Assembly (NCBI GenBank): GCA_019745775.1
Contig: JAIESR010000073.1
Coordinates: 1 to 46,979, forward strand
Length of the DNA: 46,979 nt
Source: Xanthobacteraceae bacterium
GTDB taxonomy: Bacteria; Pseudomonadota; Alphaproteobacteria; Rhizobiales; Xanthobacteraceae
Direction: 5' to 3'
Position numbers and translations under genes: made by a program. Below are positions 7,989 to 17,075 of this stretch, one piece after another. Position 1 is the stretch's first letter. Each line of letters begins with the position of its first letter. The notes beneath the pieces were generated by a model. The model searched no databases, was not told the DNA's origin, and saw only the letters and a program-made list of their open reading frames with translations.

Positions 7989-9196
7989 AATTCGGGATTG
8001 ACCGGCTTGTCGCTGACAGCTCGTTGCGCGCGCCGCTCGCGGGCCGGCGCGTTGCGCTGCTTGCGCATCCTGCTTCCGTCACGCAAGACCTGACGCACTC
8101 GCTCGACGCGCTGGCCGCATGCGGCGGCATCACGCTCAGCGCCGCATTCGGTCCGCAGCACGGGCTGCGCGGCGACAAGCAGGACAACATGGTCGAGTCG
8201 CCCGACTTCAACGATCCGGTGCACCGCATTCCGGTGTTCAGCCTCTACGGCGAGGTACGCAAGCCGACCGAGGCGATGATGGACGCGTTCGACGTGATCC
8301 TCATCGACCTGCAGGACCTCGGCTGCCGGATCTACACGTTCATCACCACGCTCCGCTATCTGCTCGAGGCCGCGGCGAAGCGCAAAAAGGCGATCTGGGT
8401 GCTGGATCGGCCCAATCCCGCCGGCCGGCCGATCGAAGGCCTGACGCTGCGCACGGGCTGGGAAAGCTTTGTCGGTGCGGGCGCGATGCCGATGCGGCAC
8501 GGGCTCACGCTCGGGGAGCTCGGCCTGTGGTTCGTCAGTACGCGCAAGCTCGACGTCGACTATCGGATCGTAGAGATGGAGGGTTGGCAGCCGGACGCCG
8601 CGCCCGGCTACGGCTGGCCACTCGGCGAACGCCCCTGGATCAATCCCAGTCCCAATGCGCCGAACCTGTGGATGGCGCGCGCCTATGCCGGCACGGTGAT
8701 GCTCGAGGGCACGACCCTGTCGGAAGGGCGCGGCACCACCCGGCCGCTCGAGCTGTTCGGCGCCCCCGACATCGACGTGCGGGCGGTCATGGCGGACATG
8801 GAGCGGCTCGCGCCGCAGTGGCTCCAGGGATGCCGGCTGCGGGAATGCTGGTTCGAGCCGACGTTTCACAAGCATGTCGGCAAGCTTTGCCACGGCGTGC
8901 AGGTCCACACGGAGGGCCCGTACTACGCCCACGACCAGTTCAAGCCATGGCGCATCCAGGCGCTCGCCTTCAAGGCGATCCGCCGTTTGCATCCGGGGTA
9001 CCCGCTGTGGCGGGACTTCCCCTACGAATACGCGTTCGGGAAGCTACCCATCGATGTCATCAATGGCGGCCCATTGCTGCGGGAATGGGTCGACACTGGA
9101 TCGGCCACACCGCAGGACCTGGAAACACTGACGCGGCACGACGAGCAGGCGTGGCTGGACGAGCGCCGGCCATACCTGCGCTACGGGACGCGCTAG
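7985..9196 (+). CDS. namZ: DUF1343 family protein, NamZ-type exo-beta-N-acetylmuramidase
   Basis: This is a 403-residue member of DUF1343, the family of NamZ, which releases N-acetylmuramic acid from the non-reducing end of peptidoglycan fragments. Conserved blocks are visible: GPQHGLRGDKQDNM, DLQDLGCRIYTFITT, WVLDRPNPAGRPIEG, RHGLTLGELGLWF, PWINPSPNAPN and EGTTLSEGRGTTRP. Unlike secreted NamZ proteins it shows no signal peptide, so it may act on fragments already imported (cell-wall recycling), which is an inference. It is translationally coupled to the DOMON-like gene. No other muramic-acid recycling genes such as murQ, anmK or nagZ are visible next to it. Confidence 0.85.
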   Translation: MKFGIDRLVADSSLRAPLAGRRVALLAHPASVTQDLTHSLDALAACGGITLSAAFGPQHGLRGDKQDNMVESPDFNDPVHRIPVFSLYGEVRKPTEAMMDAFDVILIDLQDLGCRIYTFITTLRYLLEAAAKRKKAIWVLDRPNPAGRPIEGLTLRTGWESFVGAGAMPMRHGLTLGELGLWFVSTRKLDVDYRIVEMEGWQPDAAPGYGWPLGERPWINPSPNAPNLWMARAYAGTVMLEGTTLSEGRGTTRPLELFGAPDIDVRAVMADMERLAPQWLQGCRLRECWFEPTFHKHVGKLCHGVQVHTEGPYYAHDQFKPWRIQALAFKAIRRLHPGYPLWRDFPYEYAFGKLPIDVINGGPLLREWVDTGSATPQDLETLTRHDEQAWLDERRPYLRYGTR

Positions 9197-9500
9197 TCGA
9201 CAGGCCCGCCTTAAGGCACGGATCCCCACCGCGCTTCCTTGGCGTCTCCACTAAGGAGCTTCGCACACCAATTCATGCCCCGGGCCCCTGGTGCCGGTTT
9301 CGCTGCTCTCCAGAGCAAGGCCCTAGCAGACGCTCGGGCTACTTTCCGACCCGCCCTCGCATGAGTCGTCGACCGCGAGCGGTGTCGCCCAACTGCCACA
9401 TCAACACGCAATTTGTTCCTAAGTCGTCCCGGCGCCCTTGCTGGGCCTCCGGATGCCGCCTCCAATCAGGGTATTGTCCGCTGCAAACGACGGGGGCCAC
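9197..9500. other. 304-base intergenic region upstream of the porin gene
   Basis: No gene is supported. An in-frame upstream extension of the porin ORF to 9438 lacks family homology. The region should hold the terminator of the NamZ operon and the porin promoter. A purine stretch (GGGGG) lies 5-9 bases before the ATG at 9501. Only a short imperfect hairpin around GCTCTCCAGAGC was noticed, with no T-run. Confidence 0.4.
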
Positions 9501-11108
9501 ATGCCGCGCAAGACCATCTGCATTGCAATTGCCTGCTTTACTTCGATGGCCGGATTGGCTCACGCACAGCAACCTTCGACGGCAGAACTGATTGCTCAGA
9601 TTGAAGCGCTGAAGCGCCGCGTCGACGAACTGGAAAATCGACGGAGTGCCCCGAAGCGCCATCTCGAGTACAAGCGAACCGCCGCACCTTCGTCCAAACA
9701 ATCGACGACGGCGCCGGAGGCCGTCGCCGCCGTGGCGCCTGCCACGCCCAACGCCACGCCAGCACCGCAGCCGACGGCGGGAAACATCGTTGTCCTCAGG
9801 GCTCCTGAGCCGATGGGATCGCCGTTCGAGGATGCTTTGCGATCCGACTTGCCAGGCCTTTCCTTCCGGATCCCCGGCATGCAGAGCGAGGTGCGGATTT
9901 ACGGCTTCGCCAAAGTGAGCGCACACCGTGACTTCAACGGCCGCAACCAGACCGACGCACCAGCGCCGTCGGGTATCCCGCTTGCCAATAGTCCGAACAG
10001 CGCACAGGGCGGCGACTTCGGCATGACGGCCAGATTCAGCCGTATCGGCCTGGATACCCGAACGCTGACGAGCTTCGGGACGCTCGAAACCCGTATCGAG
10101 GGCGATTTCGGAGGCGGCGCGCCGGTCTCCAACAACGCGGTGTTCCGGCTGCGACAGGCGTGGGCAGAACTCGGCACAGATGCCTTCCGCGTGCTCTTCG
10201 GCCAGGCAAACAGTCTCTGGAACGAAGGCATGTATGAAACACTGATCGACGCAACCAATCTCAACCAGTCATTTGTCCGTCAGCCGCAACTCCGTGTCAT
10301 TGCAACGTTGGCACCCGGCTTGACGGGCCAGGTGTCGCTGGAAACGCCCGATACGCAGTACACAGCGGACGCAGGTGTCGTCACAACAGGCGGTGGCTTC
10401 AATGGCGGGCTCAGCCCGGCATTCACATCGCTCCCTGATCTGCTCGCTCGGTTGACTTATCGCACTGATGGTCTTGAAATCGATGTGCGCGGCCTGTTGC
10501 GACAACTGAGCATTCGCACTGCAGGCACTACAGCCGCGCCACCGGCGTTTTCCGACAACGAGCTTGGCTGGGGCGTCGCCGGTCATGTGCGCTTTCCGAT
10601 GCGGTGGCTGTCGAATGGCTTCGGTGCCGATCAACTGATCGGAATGGCCTACTATGGCGAGGGCATCGGTCGCTATTTCGCCGGTAACAGCGGCGGCCAA
10701 GATGCGCTGACGAGCCTCGGGCTGTTGGGTGCCAGCCTCAGCTTCGACCCGCTACTGACCTATGGTGCCACTGTGGCATACCGACGCTTTTGGACAGAGC
10801 AACTGCGCAGCAACTTTGCATATTCCTACGCGCGGCAGGACTACCCGACCTACGCGCTCGCCTTCACGCCAGGGTCGCCCTCGGCCACATCTCTGAATGG
10901 CGAGATGCAGCAGGCGATCGTCAACTTGATCTGGAGTCCGTTCGCGCAGATCAGCGGCGGTACGGTCAACACTGGATGGCTGGATGTCGGCCTGGAATAC
11001 GTGTACACGCGGCGCGACGTGTTCGGCGGCGCTCCGGCGACAGCCGCAGCCGGCGCCGGCTACGGGGTCGCCAACCGCATCCTGGCCGCAGGCATCGGCA
11101 GATTCTGA
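9501..11108 (+). CDS. DcaP-like outer-membrane porin
   Basis: The 535-residue protein starts at 9501, where a signal peptide begins (MPRKTICIAIACFTSMAGLAHA, cleavage after AHA). An N-terminal coiled coil (ELIAQIEALKRRVDELENR) follows, then an Ala/Pro-rich linker, then a beta-barrel of alternating strands (SEVRIYGFAKVSAH, TLETRIEGDF, LRQAWAEL, FRVLFGQANSLWNE). It ends in phenylalanine, the usual outer-membrane assembly signal. Coiled coil plus barrel is the DcaP-like trimeric porin pattern; DcaP of Acinetobacter passes dicarboxylates and related small anions. Given the many carboxylate-binding receptors in the window, it may serve uptake of similar acids (inferred). It stands alone on +. Confidence 0.87.
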   Translation: MPRKTICIAIACFTSMAGLAHAQQPSTAELIAQIEALKRRVDELENRRSAPKRHLEYKRTAAPSSKQSTTAPEAVAAVAPATPNATPAPQPTAGNIVVLRAPEPMGSPFEDALRSDLPGLSFRIPGMQSEVRIYGFAKVSAHRDFNGRNQTDAPAPSGIPLANSPNSAQGGDFGMTARFSRIGLDTRTLTSFGTLETRIEGDFGGGAPVSNNAVFRLRQAWAELGTDAFRVLFGQANSLWNEGMYETLIDATNLNQSFVRQPQLRVIATLAPGLTGQVSLETPDTQYTADAGVVTTGGGFNGGLSPAFTSLPDLLARLTYRTDGLEIDVRGLLRQLSIRTAGTTAAPPAFSDNELGWGVAGHVRFPMRWLSNGFGADQLIGMAYYGEGIGRYFAGNSGGQDALTSLGLLGASLSFDPLLTYGATVAYRRFWTEQLRSNFAYSYARQDYPTYALAFTPGSPSATSLNGEMQQAIVNLIWSPFAQISGGTVNTGWLDVGLEYVYTRRDVFGGAPATAAAGAGYGVANRILAAGIGRF

Positions 11109-11137
11109 GGACGCGGCACCAAACGGCAAGGTCGACT

Positions 11138-11617
11138 TCATCGCCAAAACTGCTCGCGCTCCGATGCCGTAAGCCTCGCGTAACGCTCGGCGTCGGATGC
11201 GATGCGAATGAGATAGCCTGAAGCCAGTTCCCAAAAGATACTCTTGCGCTCCTCATCCGTCATTAGATTGAGGATCGTGGGCGCATACGAGCCGAACAGA
11301 TAAACCTGCGTCAAACGGGGCACTGCTTTGTTGTTCGCCAAGATTGCCAACCGCTCGATTTCGAGCAGCATCAGGTGAAACTTGGCCTCCATTTGGAGAT
11401 CGTTCGGGTCCCGCTTCATCGTTCGGAGCTCGATGGCAATCAGATTCATCGAGAGGTAGCTGTTGCTGTCGAACAACCGCTGATGAACCTGATTGAAGCG
11501 GGCGAGGTTCTCGATCCTGCGGCTGCGAGATTGAGACCACACGTTAACGATGAAGACGAGCAACGCCACAAGGGCGGCGATGACCGTGGCGTAGTTGCGC
11601 AATTCTTCGCTGGTCAT
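11138..11617 (-). CDS. Small membrane-anchored protein of unknown function
   Basis: From the ATG at 11617 the product has 159 residues. This start is chosen over an in-frame ATG at 11653 because an AAGG sequence sits about nine bases before it and the membrane segment follows directly. One hydrophobic segment (about 10-26, VIAALVALLVFIVNVW) is followed by a basic patch (SRSRR) and a helical cytoplasmic region rich in Leu, Ile and Arg. The layout resembles single-pass bacterial proteins of the DUF4760-like type, but I do not recognise the family. It converges with the porin gene and borders the truncated ABC remnant. Confidence 0.7.
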   Translation of the reverse strand: MTSEELRNYATVIAALVALLVFIVNVWSQSRSRRIENLARFNQVHQRLFDSNSYLSMNLIAIELRTMKRDPNDLQMEAKFHLMLLEIERLAILANNKAVPRLTQVYLFGSYAPTILNLMTDEERKSIFWELASGYLIRIASDAERYARLTASEREQFWR

Positions 11618-11703
11618 TGAGGAGCTACCTTTATGAGCGAGGACGTCCGCCACCCATGAGGCGCCGTGACGGTACCATGCTGGTGTGCACTCATCGATTC
11701 TGA

Positions 11704-12096
11704 CGCATCGCCAGCCTCGCGCGCAGCTACGGTCTTGCGGTCCTGTTCATCTCCCATGACCTCTCGCTGGTGTACGAGAATGCCGATGAGGTCGCCGTCC
11801 TTTATGGCGGCGTGCTGATGGAACGCGGGCCGGCGCGCGACGTCATCGAGCGGCCGATGCATCCTTACACCGCGGCGCTGCTCGCCTGCGTGCCGCACCG
11901 CCGCGATGGCGCACGCCAGGTCGGAATCGAAGGATCGGTGCCGAGCGTCGCCGACTGGCGGCCCGGCTGCCGGTTTGTCAGCCGTTGCAGCGTGGCGCAA
12001 GCACAATGCCAGTCCGGCTCGATCCCGCTCGCCGACTTGGGCGGCCGGTCCGTCCGCTGCGTCACGCCCCTCGCCGGCACCGGGGCGCCGCCATGA
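11704..12096 (+). pseudogene. 3' remnant of a DppD/OppD-type ABC transporter ATPase
   Basis: The frame is open from 11704, after a TGA at 11701-11703. It encodes only the end of a peptide-transporter ATPase: the segment around the switch histidine (GLAVLFISHDLSLVYENAD), the VLYGGVLMERGP strand, HPYTAALL, and the C-terminal oligopeptide/dipeptide extension (PGCRFVSRC...C). The Walker A, signature and Walker B motifs are absent, and nothing upstream restores them. About 200 N-terminal residues and any DppABC genes have been lost, with a breakpoint near 11690-11704. The remaining stop overlaps the start of the next ATPase gene by four bases, as in an intact dppD-dppF pair, so the deletion is probably recent. 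Confidence 0.85.
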
Positions 12097-13127
12097 CCGC
12101 GGCCGCGCCCGGCGCTCCCGCATTGCAGCCGACGGCCGCGACCGCACCTGGCGCGGGCAAGCTGCTCGAAGCCATTGGCGTCTCAAAGTCATACTGGCGA
12201 CGCGGCTCATTGCTGCAAGGGCGGATCGAAAATCGCGCGCTCGATCAGGTATCGCTCGATCTCGCACCCGGCGAAATCCTTGGGCTCGTCGGCGAAAGCG
12301 GTTGCGGCAAGTCGACTTTCGCCAAGGTGCTGCTTGGACTCGAAACGGCAGATACCGGATCACTCGACGTCGGCGATGTGCGCATTTTTGGACCGCACCG
12401 GCGCCCGATTCCGGCGGCGCAGCGCGGCATTCAGATGGTCTTTCAGGACCCCTACGGCTCGCTCAATCCGCGCATGGTGGTTCGTGACCTCTTGAGCGAA
12501 GGGCTGCGCATCCGCGGCGGTCTGTCGCGCACCGAAATCGCCGACGAGGTCCAACGACATCTGGCGCTGGTCGGGCTGGGCACCGATGCCCTGACCAAAT
12601 ATCCGCACCAATTCAGCGGCGGGCAGCGGCAGCGGCTCTGTATCGCGCGCGCCATCATCGTGAAGCCGAAAGTGCTGATCGCCGACGAAGCTGCTTCGTC
12701 GCTGGACGTGTCGGTGCAGATGCAAGTCCTCAATCTGCTGCTCGACCTGCGTGACCGGATCGGCCTCGGCATCGTCTTCATCAGCCACGACATGGGCGTG
12801 ATCGAATATCTGTGCGATCGCATCGCGGTGATGTATCGCGGCCGCGTCGTCGAAGAAGGCATGGCGTCCGATATTCTCGACCGGCCGCGGCATCCCTACA
12901 CCAATCTATTGATCGCGGCACGGCCGCGTGTTGGCCAGCGTCGTCAACCCGGCCGCACGGCCGGACCGGAGGACGATCCTGCGGCAATCGAGCTTGCGCC
13001 CGGTGAGCCGGAAACACGTTGTCTCTATGCCGAACGGTGTAGCCGGGCGCTCGATCGTTGCCGCGTGGAGCGGCCCCCACTCGCCACACACGGCACGACG
13101 AAGCTTGCGTGCTTCAACCCGCTGTGA
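12093..13127 (+). CDS. Dipeptide/oligopeptide ABC transporter ATP-binding protein, DppF-type
   Basis: This is a 344-residue ATPase from the ATG at 12093, which overlaps the stop of the remnant dppD-like gene (ATGA). Walker A is GESGCGKS (68-75), the Q-loop is VFQDPYGSLNPR, the signature is FSGGQRQR (174-181), Walker B is VLIADEA (194-200; the usual DEP is DEA here) and the switch histidine lies in FISHDMGV. The C-terminus has the family's HPYTNLL and a CLYAERC...C extension. The fold is intact, but its partner ATPase is truncated and no permease or binding protein is nearby. It is probably a stranded component unless it serves a transporter encoded elsewhere. Confidence 0.9.
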   Translation: MTAAAPGAPALQPTAATAPGAGKLLEAIGVSKSYWRRGSLLQGRIENRALDQVSLDLAPGEILGLVGESGCGKSTFAKVLLGLETADTGSLDVGDVRIFGPHRRPIPAAQRGIQMVFQDPYGSLNPRMVVRDLLSEGLRIRGGLSRTEIADEVQRHLALVGLGTDALTKYPHQFSGGQRQRLCIARAIIVKPKVLIADEAASSLDVSVQMQVLNLLLDLRDRIGLGIVFISHDMGVIEYLCDRIAVMYRGRVVEEGMASDILDRPRHPYTNLLIAARPRVGQRRQPGRTAGPEDDPAAIELAPGEPETRCLYAERCSRALDRCRVERPPLATHGTTKLACFNPL

Positions 13128-13178
13128 GGCTGCGCCACGGCAACGCGCTGGGATCCATCGTTTGCCGCGATCTCGCGG

Positions 13179-14036
13179 CTATTGCGGAGCCTGCTCGTGT
13201 TCCATTGTCCACGCCGCAACGTCGCGGCGGCGGGCAAACCAGACATCCTCATGCTGCTTGGCGTAGTCGAAGCACTGCCGGATCACAGGCTGCAGTGTCG
13301 GCCGACCGCCGATGTGGCAGTGCAGCGTAATTTCCATCCATTTCGGGGCGCCCGCTTTCCCTTCCGAATAGAGCTGGTCGAACGTGTTCTTGAAGCCCTC
13401 CCAGATCACGCCGGGGGGATTGCGCGGCGCGAGCCACATCGCGAGATCGTTGTGAGGGATGTTTGTGCGCGGCATGATCACCATCGGACCATGGTCGGTC
13501 GCACGCAGGAACGGAAGGTCGTCACTGGCGTCGTCGCCGTTCCACAAATATCCAAGCCCCTTCAGGATCGAGAGCGTATGACTTGATCCGGCGCTGCCCG
13601 GTCCCGTCCAGCCGACTGGCGGCGCTCCCGCCACCTGCGTCAGTACGGCGGTGCATCGGCGGATGTCCGCCTCCTCCTCGTCGTTGTCGTGGGGATGGAC
13701 GTCGTTGACCCACCCGTGACCATTGATCTCGTGCCCCGCGTTCATGACCGCGGCAATGACGTTGGGATGCTGCTCGGCGGCTTTGGCGCTGACCGACATG
13801 TTGGCGTGGAGGTCGTAGCGATCGAGGGTTTCAAGCAAACGCCAGACGCCCGCCTTCCATCCGTATTCGGCGTATGAAAGCGAAAGCGGGCTAGGATTGT
13901 TGCCGGCGCGCGCCGCGCCTCCCAGCGTGTTGTACTGACTGCGATAGGTGAACGCCTCGAACGCGAGCCCGACCGACATCGCGATTTTCTGGCCCTGCGG
14001 CCAACGCCACTTACGTGGATAGGCAATTTCCGTCAT
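13179..14036 (-). CDS. Polysaccharide-deacetylase-fold hydrolase, PuuE/cyclic imide hydrolase-like
   Basis: The 285-residue NodB-fold protein has no signal peptide. The classical TFDDG motif is replaced by GLAFEAFT near residue 24, and the second motif reads GHEINGHGW. The form 'GHEI..HGW' is typical of the PuuE (allantoinase) and cyclic imide hydrolase branch rather than of secreted chitin deacetylases. Further conserved blocks are GWTGPGS, YLWNGDDASDDLPF and MEITLHCHIGGRPT. The likely reaction is hydrolysis of a cyclic amide or imide in the cytoplasm. It is divergent from a TTT receptor gene (128 bases apart) and close to the uracil-catabolism operon, which suits a role with ring compounds. 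The exact substrate is unknown. Confidence 0.82.
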   Translation of the reverse strand: MTEIAYPRKWRWPQGQKIAMSVGLAFEAFTYRSQYNTLGGAARAGNNPSPLSLSYAEYGWKAGVWRLLETLDRYDLHANMSVSAKAAEQHPNVIAAVMNAGHEINGHGWVNDVHPHDNDEEEADIRRCTAVLTQVAGAPPVGWTGPGSAGSSHTLSILKGLGYLWNGDDASDDLPFLRATDHGPMVIMPRTNIPHNDLAMWLAPRNPPGVIWEGFKNTFDQLYSEGKAGAPKWMEITLHCHIGGRPTLQPVIRQCFDYAKQHEDVWFARRRDVAAWTMEHEQAPQ

Positions 14037-14164
14037 TTGATCCTCAGGCTGCGTGCGGAAGTCGAACGGTCAGCCCGATCGCTCGGCAACGACGCGACGA
14101 TCTGGCCTTCCATAGCGGCTTCGATCTGGGGCAGCATAGGTCCTGACGAGGGAGATTCCAATTT

Positions 14165-15133
14165 ATGCTGCGCGCTATCGTCATCTCAGTTGCCACCGCG
14201 GTCGCATCCACGCCCGCAACAGCTCAGGATTGGCCGGCGCGACCCGTCACGATGGTTGTGACGTTTGCTCCGGGCACCGCGGGCGACGTCGTCGGACGCA
14301 TCCTCTCGATCCCCCTCGGCGAGGCGTTGGGTAGGGCGGTCATCGTCGACAATGTCCCCGGCGGTGGCGGCATCACCGGTGCCAACCGCATTGCGAACGC
14401 AGCGCCCGATGGCTATCAGTTCTTAGTCGGAACCGTCGGTACGCATGCCATCGCGCCGACCTTGTACAAGAACCCGCCCTATAACGCTGTCGTCGATTTC
14501 GCTCCGGTCGGGCTGTTGCTTGAACAGCCGATCGTGTTACTCGCACGCAAGGATCTGCCGGCTGCCACGCTGAAGGAGTTCGCGGCCTATACGAAGGTCC
14601 ATCAGAAGACTATGCAATACGGCTCCGGCGGCACCGGGACCGCCAATCACCTCGCTTGCGCGCGGCTCAACCTGACACTTGGCGTCAACGTCGTGCATGT
14701 CCCCTATCGCAGCACTTCCGCCATGCAGGATTTGATGGCCGGACGTATCGACTACACGTGCAACTTCCTCTCCACCTCAATGGCGCAGATCGAGAGCAGG
14801 CAGATCACGGCGGTCGCGATCCTGACCAGGACGCGTTCGCCGATGTCACCGTCGATCGCGTCGGCGCACGAACAAGGCCTGACGGATTTCGACGCGGCGA
14901 CCTGGAGCGGATTTTTTCTGCCAAAGAATACACCCGCGGCGATTGTGCAGAAGCTCAACAAGGCAGCCTCAAGCGTGGTCGACAGGCCGTCGGTTCAGGC
15001 GAAGCTCCGGGAAATCGGCGCGACCGTGGTCGAACCGGAGCGGCGCTCGCCCGCCTACCTGCAGGCCTTTGTCCAGAGCGAAATCCAGAAGTGGGCGGAG
15101 CCGATCAAGGCCGCCAATCTGACCTCGAACTGA
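14165..15133 (+). CDS. Tripartite tricarboxylate transporter receptor (Bug/TctC family)
   Basis: This is a 322-residue periplasmic receptor. The signal peptide is MLRAIVISVATAVASTPATAQ. The Bug-family signature follows: DWPARPVTMVVTFAPGTAGDVVGRI, VIVDNVPGGGGITGAN, APDGYQFLVGTVGTHAI and VPYRSTSAMQDLMAGRIDY. No TctA or TctB gene adjoins it, so it must use permeases encoded elsewhere, possibly those at 24654-26661. It is divergent from the PuuE-like hydrolase, suggesting the pair handles one small compound. The stop lies 35 bases from the convergent uracil phosphoribosyltransferase gene. Confidence 0.92.
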   Translation: MLRAIVISVATAVASTPATAQDWPARPVTMVVTFAPGTAGDVVGRILSIPLGEALGRAVIVDNVPGGGGITGANRIANAAPDGYQFLVGTVGTHAIAPTLYKNPPYNAVVDFAPVGLLLEQPIVLLARKDLPAATLKEFAAYTKVHQKTMQYGSGGTGTANHLACARLNLTLGVNVVHVPYRSTSAMQDLMAGRIDYTCNFLSTSMAQIESRQITAVAILTRTRSPMSPSIASAHEQGLTDFDAATWSGFFLPKNTPAAIVQKLNKAASSVVDRPSVQAKLREIGATVVEPERRSPAYLQAFVQSEIQKWAEPIKAANLTSN

Positions 15134-15168
15134 CATGTTCCGTCGCTCTACAATCGCGATATAGCGCA

Positions 15169-15798
15169 CTACCTCGTGCCGTAGGCACGATCGCCGGCAT
15201 CGCCCAGCCCGGGCACAATGAACCCTTTCTCGTCCAGCGCATCATCGATCGACGCCGTCCAGATCAGGACATCCGGGTGCGCGAGCTGGAATCGCTCGAT
15301 ACCCGGCGTCGCGCCGATTATACAGACGACCCGGATCTGCTGGGCGCCGCGCTCCTTGAGCCCGCTCACCGCGGCCACCGCCGTGTTTCCCGTCGCAAGC
15401 ACCGGCACCACCACGATCACCAATCGCTCGGCGAGATCGACCGGCGCCTTGAAGAAGTATTCGATGGCAGTGAACGTCTCCGGCTCCCGATAGAGGCCGA
15501 TATGCGCGACACGCGCGGTGGGGACGAGATCGAGCATCCCTTCGGCGACGCTGACACCGGCGCGCAGGATCGGCGCGATTACGAGCTTCTTGCCCGCGAT
15601 GCGCCTCGCCGCCGTGCGTGCCATCGGCGTCTCGATCTCGGTGTCGATCAACGGGAGGTCGCGTGTGACCTCGTAGCACAGCAACATGCCAAGCTCGCGC
15701 AGCAGCTCACGAAACGTCTTGCTCGAGCGGTCCCGTTCGCGGACGAGCGAGAGCTTGTGCTGAATCAACGGATGTTCGGCAACGGTGACTCCTTGCAT
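15169..15798 (-). CDS. upp: Uracil phosphoribosyltransferase, URC6-like
   Basis: The 209-residue enzyme converts uracil and PRPP to UMP. Family blocks are clear: [48 protein letters not shown], the phosphate loop PVLATGNTA and the uracil-binding C-terminus [16 protein letters not shown]. The loop normally starts DP-LATGGS; here the aspartate position is valine ([11 protein letters not shown]), an unusual change for a salvage enzyme. It is the last gene of the operon with URC4 and URC1 (21-base gap), so it most likely feeds UMP to uracil breakdown rather than general salvage. Confidence 0.93.
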   Translation of the reverse strand: MQGVTVAEHPLIQHKLSLVRERDRSSKTFRELLRELGMLLCYEVTRDLPLIDTEIETPMARTAARRIAGKKLVIAPILRAGVSVAEGMLDLVPTARVAHIGLYREPETFTAIEYFFKAPVDLAERLVIVVVPVLATGNTAVAAVSGLKERGAQQIRVVCIIGATPGIERFQLAHPDVLIWTASIDDALDEKGFIVPGLGDAGDRAYGTR

Positions 15799-15819
15799 CG
15801 CTTGCTCCTGCCTGATCCT

Positions 15820-17052
15820 TCAAAATACGCTGCCATCGCTCACGACCCGAATGGGCGGCGAGCCGTCCGGACGCAGTTGGAACGCAAGCGACCGGCCGGC
15901 CGCCCAGGTGCCGCCTTGAAGCAGCCGGGCGAGCGGAAACGCGGCCACGTCCAAATTCAGCCGATTGCGCACCCTGCCCGCGAGCGTGTCGAGCAGAGCG
16001 ACGGTGAGCGCGCGCCACTCAACGACCAATGCCGAACCGACCTCGTGTTCACGCGTCGCCTCGGCAGGATTCTTCAGGGCCAGAACGCCCGTATCCACGA
16101 ACAGGCCGCCGTTGCGGTATTCCGCCAGCCCCGTGAGGCCATCAATCTCGGTCACAGCGTATCCGGCCCATTGCAGCGGCTCGATCAGCGAATACGCCAG
16201 CCACTGCGAGAGCTTATGCAGCGGAACGAGGCCGTCAGTGCTGTCCGATGTCCGCAGAGGCGGATAGCGCCAGCAATCACCGAGCGGAACGCCCGCGAGC
16301 GTCTGGCGCGACGGCCAGATCGGCGCGAGGTGGCGAAGCAGTTCCGAGAGGATCACGGGCGCTCGGACGACGCGATCCTTCGAGCCGGCGGCGAGAACAT
16401 CGAAGAGACCACCGGGGCGCGGGCTATCGTGTTGACCGAACACGTTGGGATTGCCGGAGACGACCTGGCCCAGGCGACGCAGCAGGCCGACACGTCCGTC
16501 AACCCCGACGAGCGGATTCGCATCGCTGATCTGAAAGCCGATCGAGAACGTCTCGGCCGAAAGCCCGCGCAACGCTTCGGCATCGACTCTCAGCGGGCCC
16601 TGCGGGTCGGCCGAGAATACGCCCTGCTCGAACATCGCCAAGGTCGCCAGCGCGAGGCCCTCGGAGCGGCCGATGGTGACGCCACTTGCGTGGTCATGGT
16701 AGGCCCAGCGTGCGCCGGCACCAGCATCGAGCAGCACGCTCACGATCGCAAGGTCGAACGCCGCCCGCGCCGCCTCGTCCGCGCTCCACGACTGGGTGCG
16801 CGCCAGCGCGGCCCATCGGTCAACGCCCTGAAACTCGAAGTGCCGCCATCGGGAATGGAACGGCACATCGAGCGACGGATACGCCGCTCGCGTGGTTTCG
16901 GCGACCAGATCGGCGGCAACGTCCAGACGATCCAGCTCGATGCGAAAATGCGGCAGCTCTTTCCTCAAACCGAGCGCAAGCAACGTGTTGGCGCGCGCAC
17001 GAACCGCTTCACTGGTCAAAAGCGAAAACGCTTCGGCTGTTGCACGATCCAC
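15820..17052 (-). CDS. URC4/Urg3 family protein (DUF1688), uracil catabolism
   Basis: This 410-residue protein belongs to the URC4/urg3 family, known from the URC uracil-catabolic pathway of the yeast Lachancea kluyveri and from bacterial URC clusters. Recognisable segments are PHFRIELDRLD, PFHSRWRHFE, FDLAIVSVLLDAGAGA-W-Y, GLALATLAMFEQGVFS, PLHKLSQWLAYSLIEP and EYRNGGLFVDTGVL. No classical catalytic motif is obvious, and its exact step is not established. It sits between URC1 (23 bases) and the uracil phosphoribosyltransferase (21 bases), which is strong contextual support. Confidence 0.92.
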   Translation of the reverse strand: MDRATAEAFSLLTSEAVRARANTLLALGLRKELPHFRIELDRLDVAADLVAETTRAAYPSLDVPFHSRWRHFEFQGVDRWAALARTQSWSADEAARAAFDLAIVSVLLDAGAGARWAYHDHASGVTIGRSEGLALATLAMFEQGVFSADPQGPLRVDAEALRGLSAETFSIGFQISDANPLVGVDGRVGLLRRLGQVVSGNPNVFGQHDSPRPGGLFDVLAAGSKDRVVRAPVILSELLRHLAPIWPSRQTLAGVPLGDCWRYPPLRTSDSTDGLVPLHKLSQWLAYSLIEPLQWAGYAVTEIDGLTGLAEYRNGGLFVDTGVLALKNPAEATREHEVGSALVVEWRALTVALLDTLAGRVRNRLNLDVAAFPLARLLQGGTWAAGRSLAFQLRPDGSPPIRVVSDGSVF

Positions 17053-17075
17053 GTACCCACCGATCCAAGACGGAT

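Noticed and set aside
8119-9591. 490-codon open frame on + strand
   Set aside because: It overlaps the NamZ-like gene in another frame and has the low-complexity Arg/Ala composition of a shadow frame.
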